Positions 11,715-22,059 of a DNA stretch of 64,000 nt are shown in pieces. The stretch spans positions 76,110,696-76,174,695 of the forward strand of contig JALGQZ010000003.1 of the NCBI GenBank assembly GCA_023105745.1, read 5' to 3'. The notes beneath the pieces are model-generated. The model worked only from the letters and a program-made list of their open reading frames with translations, searched no databases and had not been told where the DNA came from. How positions within the stretch are numbered: position 1 is the first letter of the stretch; each line of letters opens with the position of its first letter. This DNA is from Austropuccinia psidii. Lineage: Eukaryota > Basidiomycota > Pucciniomycetes > Pucciniales > Sphaerophragmiaceae. The translations under genes and the position numbers were made by a program.

Positions 11715-11921
11715 CTAAAATTAATGAAAAAGCCAATTAATTAAGTAGAAAAAAGGTTATTTCAAAAAAGAAATAAAAATATAAGCCTCACTTATAATAT
11801 GAAAAAAAAATATTTTTTATGGATTTTTTGGATTATAAGTATTTTTTATATGTTTTTAAATTTTTTTCAATAAAAGAAAAAGCTTTAAAAAGAGTAAAAA
11901 AATATGTCACAGGTAAAATAT

Positions 11922-11939
11922 CATGGCTGGGCCCCCAAA
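11922..11939 (-). promoter_or_regulatory. Primer-binding-like site of element A
   Basis: On the minus strand TTTGGGGGCCCAGCCATG follows the LTR end directly. The same word with small changes follows the 5' LTR of B, E and G. Position and conservation fit a minus-strand primer-binding site; I cannot name the priming tRNA. Confidence 0.55.
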
Positions 11940-13726
11940 TTTAAGGTGTGGATATGAAACTTTGATTAAAAATCAAGTAGTTTTCCTGTCCTCAAAATTT
12001 GTATAAGGTAAAAATCAATTAAAAATAGTAAGAAATATTATTTTTAAGAGAAAACACGCCAAATGTATTGTTTATAAACTGATTAGTATAAAAAAATAGT
12101 ATTATAAAGATATATTGTTTTACCAACAATAAAAACCTATCCAAAAATACTCTATATGAGATATTTAAGGCTACAAAAGAAATTTCTGTAAGAGCAATTT
12201 CAATTGGAATTAATTGAGCAAAGAACTGCAATCAGTTAATTAAAGAAAAAAGTCTTTAAAAAGAATATTAAAGAGAAAACACGCCCAAAAGTGACCAGAG
12301 TGAATTTGGAAACAAAGTGACAAAGTTTACAGTGATGAAAGATGCTTTAATTCACTTTTGGGGTGGTTCAGGGGTAAAAATGATTATAAGAGTTACAAAC
12401 AATGATTATAATGATTTTTTGACGTGGTTAAAAGGATTAAAATGATTTAAAAATGGTGGTTAGAATCTTTGATTGATTGGTTTAACAGTGTTTAAACTAA
12501 TTATAAAAAGAAAAGATTCTAACATGAAGAGAAAAGTGGGGCAAAGGAGACATTCTTTTATAGCCATCAATTTTCTTACTCCAAAATCAAACTTCACTCT
12601 TTTCAGTCGTGAAAAGCATTCTGACAACAGAAAAGCCAATTATGGCATCATTGAACCCTGGTTTAGACCAAAAAGGGCTGGGTTTAGCCAATTTTAGCCA
12701 TTTTAGACCCTTAAATCGGCCATTACTATAGCAATACCTGGTCTATAGCCTTCAAAACACGTCAGAATGTGTGTAGGAGACGTAGAAACCAGTTAAAACT
12801 GTTTTACTATTATTGTTTTCTTTTAAGGGTAGTTTTACCCTCTTGGCAACAGCTAAAACTACCCCATTTGGTATCAAAACCTCATCATCAATTGAGTCCA
12901 CAGACCCTGTGACTCAATTCCAGGCCAAAAGTGATGAACCTTTGCGTGAATTTTGACACCACACGCCTTTCAGCAAGGATTTTGGGGGTCTAGCTCCCCC
13001 TTAGAGCTGGAGTTCCTTTTCCCCCCAAATTTAATCTTTCCAATTTATTTTTCCTTTAATTCCTCATCATGTATTATACTTATAGTTTACATATGTAATT
13101 CAATTGAATTGTACAGTAAAATTCAGTAATAATTGATACCTCATATGCAAATCAAAGTTCACTCATGTAATACACACACACATTTTGACATTTCAATTGA
13201 AAATACTTCAATTCCTCATAACTTCCAAATTACAAACAACACCTCAATTTTAACACAATTTTTGGTGATTAACACCACATTTGATGTGAATTAAATTAAA
13301 GTTTTGAGTATTTTTAATTTTCATACAGAAAATACTGAAAACTTAATTTAAGCTTATTTAGAGTTGAGTTACAAAATTTTCACTCAGAGGTGACCCCACC
13401 TGATTTCTTATGAGGAATCCAATGGTGAAATAATTTTTATATTTTTATTTATTGGATAAAAAGTTATAATAATTTTTATTTAACTTTTTTCCAAATCTAT
13501 TTATTTTTTTATAATTTTGTTAAAAATTTGTTTTTACTTAATTTTTTCAAGTATAAATGTAATTTTAATTTTAAATGGTAATTAAATTTTTGATTTTGAA
13601 TATAATTTTATATTTATATTTTGATTTTTATTATAACAATATATATAAATTTATTTTATTTATATTTATATGTTAAGTCTGTATTTGTGGTCTTTTGGGT
13701 ATATAAAATTACCTCTAAGGATCACA
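11940..13726 (-). repeat. LTR-A, complete (5' LTR of element A)
   Basis: A 1787-bp LTR in minus orientation. Its plus-strand left end TTTAAGGTGTGGATATGAAAC resembles the LTR-B end TGTAAGATGTGACTATGAAAC, and its right end ACCTCTAAGGATCACA resembles the LTR-B ACCTCAAGGCTCACA, so A and B are related families. Its right half aligns with 1-600. It contains scattered ACGT words. No gene is supported inside; a plus-strand frame at 12473-12697 shows no recognisable content. Confidence 0.88.
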
Positions 13727-14189
13727 CATACAATCATGGTTTCTCAAGACTCAGACACCAGTATGGCACTCTTTCACATATACCAGCCCCCTTTCACCCA
13801 CCTGGGGGCTTTCCCCCAGTTAATTAAAATATTGGATTTATTATTTAATATTATCTTATTTCTCATTAAGAAATATTATTTTATTAATTATTAAGTTAGT
13901 CTTTGCCTTCCCTCACCTGTTCAGTAGAGTCCTGGTGGTCATATCCTTTATTAATCCTTTCCTCTTTTCTGAACCGGTTGAAACAGTGGTACAGGATTAT
14001 TTGTGGTTGGCTCTTTATTATTACGTTTGTTTTTTCTCTCATATCTTTTAATGCTTATTATTTTATGACTAGGAATTTATCCTCTTACTTAATTACTCTT
14101 ATCAATTGAGTATCTTATTCTGAACCCTGCATAAGTAAGTCTGTTCACTGAGTGCCAGGCCCTCTTCAATTCGAAGAGCCCCTGTAACA
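13727..14189 (+). repeat. 3' remnant of an F-type LTR
   Basis: Resumes right after the element A LTR with ATACAATCATGG, then CACATATACCAGCCCCC, CCCCAGTTAATTAA, GAGTGCCAGGCCCTCTT and a terminal CCTGTAACA at 14189. The same words in the same order occur in the LTRs of element F (reverse strand) and at 7290-7783. Element A is therefore inserted in this LTR. The 5' part must lie left of the window. Confidence 0.8.
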
Positions 14190-16987
14190 TTGACTCTCAT
14201 GCTCTTAAAGTTTTGGTTCAAGCTTCTGGCCTATGCCTCAAAAATGGAATGTCCAGAGATAGTATCAAAGAATTTCTTCTATCAGAAAGGGAAAAGATAA
14301 CTAGCCATGGAGAGAAATTCAATTTTGATGGATTATCCATTGCTAAAGAAATCCCACTTTCAATTGAAAGTATTTTTGTTCAGCTGGGCATATCCATGGA
14401 CTTTGAAGAAAAGATTTTCTTTTCATAATTCTTCAGCTTGTATGATCTCACTGCAACAGGGCTAATCAACAAACACTGTACATCCAAATTTATTCAACCT
14501 TTTCCTTCCTCCATTATTAAATTTGGACCTCTTGCAAGCACAGAATGTCGTTCTCTTTTATTTAAAACTGATGACAAGAATGATATTTTGCTTCAAAAAC
14601 CAATCTGTACCTTTACATACCAATCCTTGTGAAAATGTTTGGCCTCCCATATGTGGATTCCGGGCTTTGAAAAGCTCTTAAATGCTCACAATACCCATAA
14701 TTCTCAAACAGACTCTGAAGTTATTTCTGATATTTGGCATAGAAAAATTTGGCGCAAATTCAAATCTTCCCCACATAGTAAACAAGCATTTACAAATAGA
14801 CCAGGTAATTTGATATTTGGCTTATATGTAGATTGGTCCAATCCATTTATTAACAAAAGGGCTGCAAAATCAATTTCAACTGGGTCAATTCTGCTCACTT
14901 TTTTGAATCTTCCTCCAAGTGAACGTCACAAAGAGGAGAACATGTTTTTGTATGCAATAATTCCTGGTCCTTAAGAGCCATCTCTTGATCAAATGAATTC
15001 AATCTTGGAGCCTCTTGTGATTGAGCTTCAAATTTTACAGAATGGTACTTTGTTTTCCAATACCCATGACTTTCCACAGGGTAGACTTATTAGAGTGGCT
15101 TTATTACCTTTAATTGCAGATCTTCATGCTCTATGTAAAGTGGCTGGATTCGCCTCTCATTCAGCCGATCAATTTTGCTCCTTTTGTAATATTACAAAGG
15201 TGGAAATTAATGAAATAGATATTTCAAAATTTGAACCAAGGACACATGAAACTCATATTTCCAAGGCAGATGAATGGCTCCAACTTCAAACCAAAAAGGA
15301 ACAAGATGAATTTGTCAAATCACATGGTGTCTGGTGGAGTATTCTTAATCAGCTAGATTACTGGAGACCAATAGACTTTTGGGGCATAGATATAATTCAT
15401 TGTTTGATTTTAGGGGATATGAAAGACTATTGCATATAATTCCTCAAGGTGGGGTTGGCTGGTCACGAGTTAGAGCTTCAAAGCAAAAAGCAATGTTTTT
15501 TGGAAGACTCAAATCCATCCAAATATCCTTTTTCTTTATTGGGGCTTCCAAGAAAAAGGAAAAAGGAAGATGAAAATGATTCTGAACAAATAAGTAGAAC
15601 CAAGAAACAAAACCTTACAAAACCTAGCTTTTCCTGTACTCAACCTCCTATGTCCCAAAGGCACAAAGGCTCTAGTGAAGCCGCCAGGACCAAAAGTGAT
15701 TAAACTTCCAAAAGCAACAGAAATTCAAACTCCAGGTATTCCCTAAGAACCCAGACAACCACTTCTACAATACTCAACTTATTACCCTTTACACATGGTT
15801 GTGATTTATTTGTTCCTTCAAATTTCTCTTCTGATGATAATCAGTATTTGCATGTAATTGGGGATGAAAACCCAAGATTAAAAAAGGAGAATTAGAGGTA
15901 CTTCAAAATTTCATCAATCAAACAAAAGTCCTGTCATGGTTTTCTTGTCTACCCAGAAAATTTGGGTTTAAAAACTTCCAGACACTCAAAGCAGAAGAGT
16001 GACAAATCTTGATGACATTGTATTTACCTTTGGCACTTGTACCTATATGGAAATCACAAATACCTCATAGGGAGGAAAGGGTAAAATGCCCAGGGAACTA
16101 CCTCCATAATGATCTTCTACTCAAATCACTCATTTCATTAGCTACGTTAGCAAACATTTTACTCCAAACAAGAATTCATGAAGAAGACATAGATAAGATT
16201 TAAAGGACTAAAAATATCTATTGTCAAACACTTTGTTTGGGTTGGTCCATGATAAACTCCCAACCTAATCTACACCTAACACAACATTTAGCAAATGTTA
16301 TCATGGAGCTAGGGCCACCAAGAAGCTTAGCTGCATGGGCATATGAAAAAATGAACCATACATTTAGGAACATACTACAAAATAATAAGCCATGTTGAGT
16401 TTGACTTATTTATTTTAATGTCATGAAAAACCCTCTCACAAAACTTACCCACATATAACCAATTGTAGCGGAGATCTCCCAAATGATACTGAGCAGATGG
16501 ATATCTAAAGTTCAATATCAACGGATCTCCCAATTTCTTAATCTTAAACAAGGAGTTGGTAGGAAAAATCCCCTCATTTCTCTGCATCAATCAAAAAAAA
16601 TCAGTGCCAGTCATACAATTCAATTGCATGATACTCTTTTTAAACAGTGGAAGCTACTCGTTTGAAGGGATTTAAGGGATGTTTTAAACCTCTTTGAATG
16701 CAAAAAGTCAAAAATTTTTGAAAAAAAGAGGTATTGTAATGTAAAATCACATTTTGAAGACACTATCATAGAGTATAGCATTAATAATGTCAAATCATTG
16801 GGACATATTGATGATACTGTCTCATTAGTTGGAGGTGATCCTGAAATATGGTGGCTAATAATCAAACATTGCAAGAAGCTTGAAAATAATGAAATAGAAA
16901 AAAACCCTTTCCATCATTTTCCAGAACTCAATTTTTCTATTCTATTAGACCAGATGGAGGATGCCATAATCATCAACTCACAATCAG
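14190..16987 (+). pseudogene. Decayed Plavaka-like (CACTA-type) transposase
   Basis: Several plus-strand fragments in order match the Plavaka/Tnp2-like transposases common in basidiomycetes, recognised from family knowledge. 14639-14974 has GNLIFGLYVDWSNPF and ILLTFLNLPPSER, ending in IIPGP; after an in-frame stop, 14993-15439 has QGRLIRVALLPLIADLHAL, VAGFASHSADQFCSFC and LNQLDYWRPIDF with IIHCLILGDMK. 16009-16203 (LYLPLALVPIW, SLISLATLANILL) and a frame near 16315 (ELGPPRSLAAWAYEKMNH) fit the C-terminal part. Stops and shifts occur throughout. Terminal inverted repeats were not found. The fragment is cut on the left by an F-type LTR and on the right by LTR-G at 16988. Confidence 0.7.
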
Positions 16988-18426
16988 TGTCAGCCTGTGA
17001 CTCAACACCAGAGCACAAGCATGAGAGCCAAAATACCATAAATCAATGGTATAGCCAAGTTACAACCAAAACATGGATCTGAGCCAAATTAGCTGAAAAG
17101 GTATCAAACGGAAGTGTAAACTCACCCCTTTCTGAATATATCAGTCCCATAACCATAGGACAAAGAATAACAAAGTTATTCCTGCTCAAAGTTGTTGCGG
17201 AGCATAAACCTTAATTTTCACCTCTCATCTAAAATCCAGAAGGAGAGGCTTAACCCCATCAAATGGGTATTCAAAATGAAGCTTTAAGCCAGGGATATCC
17301 AATGGTACTAGCCAAACTGAGCTAGCACCAGTATTACTTGAGTTATGGCCAAATTCAGGCCAAATAAGGGTGAACAAAACATTCACCTCTCATCTAACTG
17401 TTGCAGTTTTAGCGTGAGATACCTAAAGTGGGGTCTTTTTGGAAAGGGCACAATCAAGGCTATCTGATGGTTTCATCCATTTCCCCATATTTCAACTAGA
17501 ACAAAAGTTATGGGACAAATAAGCTCAATACAGCTTTTTGCCTAAACCATGCAAATGTAAAAATTTCTTGTACATGGGATGACTTTGCCATATTTAATGA
17601 TACTCATATCAAATGAGGTACCATTGTGTAGAGCACATACAGGGCTACACACCGAACCAATCATGAGGTTGATATCTCAAGAATTGACAAAGTTATGGCT
17701 GTTTTAAGGTCAGATTCCCAACTGCTGTCATATACAGCCTTACCATGGGATAATGTCCCATAATCATGAATATGAGGTGTCAAATAGACAAAGGAGCTTG
17801 TTTTGACTTCAATACCTCATATGTCAGCCAATAATGGAGTCCCATACAGTTTCTGTACAGCATTCTACACGTCATACACGTCAGAATCAGGCTGGGAGGT
17901 CCCCAGATGAAATCTTTCACCCTGTATTGGTGAAAGCTGCCCAGATGTGGTTTCAAAACCACATCTGAGCCCAATACAGGCTATACAGCTCTTTGCAAAC
18001 CACAAGCTTGTCTCAGAGAGTGAAAAAATCTTCACTTCCTCCATGTGGAAAGGTCTAGCACCCTTTCCACCCCATTTCAGGATAAAAAGGAGGCTTTTCA
18101 CAGCCAGAATTGCTTTCCTCATCCTCCTCTTAAATTCCTACGTAGTACAACTGTCAAAAACAATTATACTCTTGGAAAATAATCAGGTATAACTATAATC
18201 TTAGTTATTTTAGTCTTTATTATTGTAATCCAACAGGTAAAGCTGCACCTAGGGCTTTCAACAGCGCTCACCACCACTATTCTATAATAGTAAAGCCCTT
18301 TAATTTTATTATAAACCCTTATTTCTTCATGAAACACTCTTATTTTAAATCTTTTATCACGTGTCACAGTCACAGTTAAAGTTGTAAATAGCCTAATTAC
18401 TGCCTCATGATAGACTCAACCTGACA
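16988..18426 (+). repeat. LTR-G, 5' LTR of element G
   Basis: A 1439-bp LTR from TGTCAGCCTGTGACTC to GACTCAACCTGACA. It matches the solo LTR-G at 3822-5257 over the whole length, including the long hairpin (17919-17982) and the TATA-like GATAAAAAGG near 18082. The five bases before it are ATCAG (16983-16987); the matching copy would lie beyond the window. It is followed by the conserved primer-binding-like word, so it is a true 5' LTR and not a solo LTR. Confidence 0.9.
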
Positions 18427-19010
18427 TTTTCGGGGCTTGGCCATGTTTTTTGACCTTTTTGGACCTTATAAGTGAGTTTTTTACTTATTATCTTTATTTT
18501 CTGACACTTGTTTTATCTTTTTTCAGGGTAATTCTTTCCTAAAAATACATATTTATGATATATTTATCCTTATACCCATATTAAAAAGGGTACTTGTCAC
18601 GTGGCTAATAACCACAAGACCCTTATTTTTTGGCATGTTTTATATATAAAAACACTTTTTAGCCATCAATAAACTCTTAATTTTTAATTAACTTTAGACA
18701 CCTCATACTGATAAACCAACATTTGAGGCGTGGCGGGGCAGATTTTTAACTCAATTACCCTCTTACATACCAATTTTTGACAGTTTATACTTGCTAATTA
18801 CAAGTTATTCTGTAAGATATTGGTATACAAACAGTATACCAAATATCAGTAAGCTGTATTTCCAATGTGCAATTGTTAATTCAATTACACTGTCATTGTA
18901 CAAGGGCATATTGTAGTAATATACAAGCCCAGAGGCCATTCTTAAATGTGCAAACAGCATTTTAAGAAATCTTAACTGACATTAAGCCCTCTTTTTTGTG
19001 TCTGATTCAG
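18427..19010 (+). promoter_or_regulatory. Leader of element G with primer-binding-like site
   Basis: TTTCGGGGCTTGGCCATG (18427-18444) follows the LTR end directly, matching the site of A, B and E. The rest is AT-rich untranslated leader. A CACGTGGCTAATAACC word at about 18599 recalls the CACGTGGCTTTTTCACATCC of B and E. It ends in an acceptor-like GATTCAG at 19010. No gene is seen. Confidence 0.5.
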
Positions 19011-19304
19011 TGGAAGATAACTTCAAACCACTTCAAAGCCAGTCACAGGCCAACATACCAGTGACACCTTCAGAACCAGTGGGCAGGAAAGGCAAAGGAA
19101 AGAGGCAAAGTGAAGGCCTGATAACAGCAAAAAAGTGGACAACCATTGCCACACAGAAGAGTAGGAAACCACAAAATTCTGCTTTCATACAAGGTAAACC
19201 AACCTTGATAGCTTGTACAGGGAAAATTACTATGATTAACCCTGTTGTAACCTCTAAAGGTAAATTGCCCAAATCCACAGACAACAAATTTGTAAAAGGC
19301 ACAG
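19011..19304 (+). other. Putative leader exon of element G, cut by element E
   Basis: Begins after ATTCAG with TG GAA GAT AAC TTC in an open frame that runs to the element E insertion. The product starts (V)EDNFKPLQSQSQ and is Lys/Ser/Thr/Gln-rich (GRKGKGKRQSEG). A possible splice donor AAG|GTAAAC lies at 19193. Its position after the leader matches the exons of A, B and E. No known domain is recognised. Confidence 0.45.
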
Positions 19305-21330
19305 TGTGAGCCTTTGAGATATGACCACATACCCAATAAGGTCACAAGAAAGACTCAGAATAATTATAGCTTTAAGATAATTATACCAAAATTACTTAGA
19401 ATAATTATACATTAAAAATAATTACTTCAAAAATACAAAAATACCATAAATTAGTACAAAAGTTGGTTTAACTTAAAAACCAATGAACCAACATGTGAAA
19501 GAAATTATACTATTGGATTCCCCATGGTAAAATACACATATACCATTTTTATGGCATATCTGTAAAGTCAATATTTAATGAGTTATAAGGAATAATACCT
19601 TATAAAAGCCATGAATCCTTATTTATTTCAAGAACCAATGAAGCAACATGTGAAATAAATTGTACCATTGGATTCCCCATGAAAATTCACACATAAAACA
19701 ATCAATGAGCTAATTTCCAAAGTTAATACTTAAGGAATTAAGCTGAATATATGCACTTTTTTGCTCAACGCATATATTCAAGGATCATAGTTAATATCTC
19801 TTAAACTATACAAGATATAGTGATGAACCAAAAATAAAGTTACCACGTAATTACTGTAGGAACACATATATAAACTTTATTTTACAAATTATAATCAAGG
19901 TTAAAACCTATGATGAAATATTGATAAAAATCAACAGAGCTGTTGACCACTTTGTTGTAAAAGGGGTCCAAACTTAGAAAAAAGTACACAGTTAGATTCT
20001 ACTAGCTCATTCGTGAAGAATGACGTAATTCTTATTATTAAATTCAGGGTATAACCCTCTGAAATCATGGTTTGAAGTTTGAAATATTGAATGTCGACAG
20101 AAAAGATGAGTTACAAGAAAAATCATCAAAATTAGAGTTTTGATGATGTAATGAAAAAATCTTGGCAGCATAATAAGGTTATGTCAGGCTATCAGAATTC
20201 ACTGTCTGAATTGCTGTAGCGTGTAAAACTTAAAAGGTATTAAAGATCAAAGTTTGAGCTTAAATTGAGCAGCTATGATCACCTACTGTAACCTTAAATT
20301 AAGTTTAACAGTCATATGAGTGATACAATTGGTTAATACTATTAGTTTATGATTAAAAATAATAAAATCCACAAAATTTGGGGTTCTGCCAAGCCTCTGA
20401 TGTCATCAACTTTAGAGTTATAGTGATAACTCTAAATAATGGTGTAATAATGATGCAATATGGTTTGATCATGATGTAATCAATTCCAAACCTTGAAATA
20501 TTGATCAATTCCAGTGGATATGATCAGTACACGTCTACTAGAAGCCTGCTGGACTCTAGGAGGGAGGTATTTACTATAAATAGAGCTCTTTTTACTCTAT
20601 TTTCCCCTCAGATGCATCAAAAACATTAAATCAATTAAATCAAAGGTAATTTCTTTATTTTTTATATATGAAAAACTATTATATTATTAAAGACCAAAGA
20701 CCACCTTGTTTTAATCATCTATCTTGACGTGATTAAATCATTTATTTAATTGTTTTTGCTAAAAATCTCTCTAAAAACTCATTTCCACATAAAATTCAAG
20801 AATATTAGGAATTTTTCTATATTTTTATTGTAAATACAATTTGAAAAGGTTGTATTTATATTTTTTGGCATAAAATATTTCAAAATTATTATATTAAGTG
20901 TTAAAAGTAGGTTATTTTCTCTTATTATAATTATTGTCTCTTTATTATTATTTTAATAATTCTTTAATTAATACAAATAGTATTTATATCAATTTATAAC
21001 TTTAATATTGGTAATATTATTGTTATTAATTGTTTTTTATTAATAAAAAACAATTTTTTACGCCTTTATTATTTGTTTGTAACAATAATAAAGTGCTTTT
21101 AAATATATTAGTTATTTTATATTAATATATTTATTTTATTTTATTATATTTTATAATATAAATCATACTATTATATTTTATTAATAATATAATTAATTTT
21201 ACGCCATAATTATAATCCTTCATCATTATAATCATTTTTGATCTTATTTGTTTCATTCATAAGGACATTCATAGTACATTAAGTAAAATATTAGTAATTT
21301 TTACTTATTGTTTCATAGTCAAACCTTACA
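19305..21330 (+). repeat. LTR-E, 5' copy
   Basis: A 2026-bp LTR from TGTGAGCCTTTGAGATATG to CATAGTCAAACCTTACA. It aligns with 48569-50183 plus 62407-62817. Its ends resemble those of LTR-B (TGTGAGCCTTGAGGTAT and CATAGTCACATCTTACA), so the families are related. The U3 part holds a clear TATA box; the last 700 bp are extremely AT-rich. No gene is supported in it. Confidence 0.93.
20575..20583 (+). promoter_or_regulatory. TATA box of LTR-E
   Basis: TATAAATAG in the context TTTACTATAAATAGAGCTC, about 755 bp before the LTR end; a pyrimidine-rich stretch TTTTTACTCTATTTTCCCCTC follows at start-site distance. The 3' LTR repeats it at 49839-49847. This is the clearest core promoter in the window. Confidence 0.7.
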
Positions 21331-21834
21331 TTTGGGGGCCTGGCCATGATATTTAGTTAAAATACCTTTAAAAAGATTCTAATTGGGTTTATCAAATAAT
21401 AAATTATATTTATAAATCATAAAGTTATATAATAATTTTATATTTTATTGATTTTAAAAGCTATTGAGGCATTTGGAAAGCAATTGTACTGTCTTACACG
21501 TGGTTTTTTCACATCCTTAGACTTGCAAGAACTTTCTTTGAGTGACTCTAGTGATTAAAAAAGATATTCTATAAATTAAAAATAATTTTATTATAATTTA
21601 ATTTTATAAAGAATCATATTAATTTTTATTTTATTCCTTAAAAATTAAAATAAAAAATTAAAAAATATTAAAAAAAAAACCAATAAAAAAGTTATTTTTA
21701 TTAATTTTTATTCATTTCTTTATTCATTTCACTTTTTCAAAGATATAAAAGCAATTTCTACGTGGAAAATTGCCATATCTTGCCAAAAAATAACACTTCT
21801 TATAAAAAGACTTATATTTATTTGTCTTTTTTAG
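21331..21834 (+). promoter_or_regulatory. Leader of element E with primer-binding-like site
   Basis: TTTGGGGGCCTGGCCATG (21331-21348) follows the 5' LTR. ACACGTGGTTTTTTCACATCC at about 21496 is shared with the B leaders. The rest is AT-rich and ends in TTTTTTAG at 21834, a strong splice-acceptor-like site. No gene is seen. Confidence 0.55.
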
Positions 21835-21984
21835 TGTTTGAGGATGACCCAACAGAAGATAACCAAACTACTGTTGAGATATTGGTGGAAGAAACTTGTC
21901 AGAGTTCTCCAACACCAGTTATCACTAAAAGAAAGAAAGCTAAGAAATTAGATTTTCCAGGACCCATCATTCAAGACTCTGAAG
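21835..21984 (+). other. Putative leader exon of element E
   Basis: A 150-nt segment flanked by acceptor TTTTTTAG and donor GAAG|GTGAGC. Its open frame starts (N)TG TTT GAG GAT GAC and gives an acidic start (FEDDPTEDNQTTVEI) followed by a basic patch (KRKKAKK). The flanking splice signals are the best of the four families. The product has no recognisable domain. It could supply an N-terminus to gag, to the overlapping frame, or act as a separate short frame. Confidence 0.5.
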
Positions 21985-22059
21985 GTGAGCACCTCTTTTA
22001 TAATTGCCATAAAAAGAATTTTTATCCTAAAATACTTTTATTTTTTTATTTCTTAAATT

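Larger units (their letters stand above)
1..13726 (-). mobile_element. Element A: decayed Ty3/gypsy retrotransposon, minus strand
   Basis: On the minus strand the order is LTR-A (11940-13726), primer-binding-like motif, leader exon, gag, protease, reverse transcriptase, RNase H, integrase and a chromodomain-like tail, ending against another LTR-A. This is Ty3/gypsy order. The coding region is interrupted by a solo LTR-G (3822-5257) and a solo LTR-B (6082-9689), and carries several stops and frameshifts. The protease aspartate motif reads DPG for DTG, the reverse transcriptase box reads YIND for YIDD, and the integrase glutamate is Gly. The element is dead. Its right end lies in an F-type LTR that resumes at 13727; the matching left junction is outside the window. 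Confidence 0.85.

Noticed and set aside
16375..16874. Minus-strand frames at the end of the transposase remnant
   Set aside because: Low-complexity, lacking family features; the plus strand carries the transposase fragments here.
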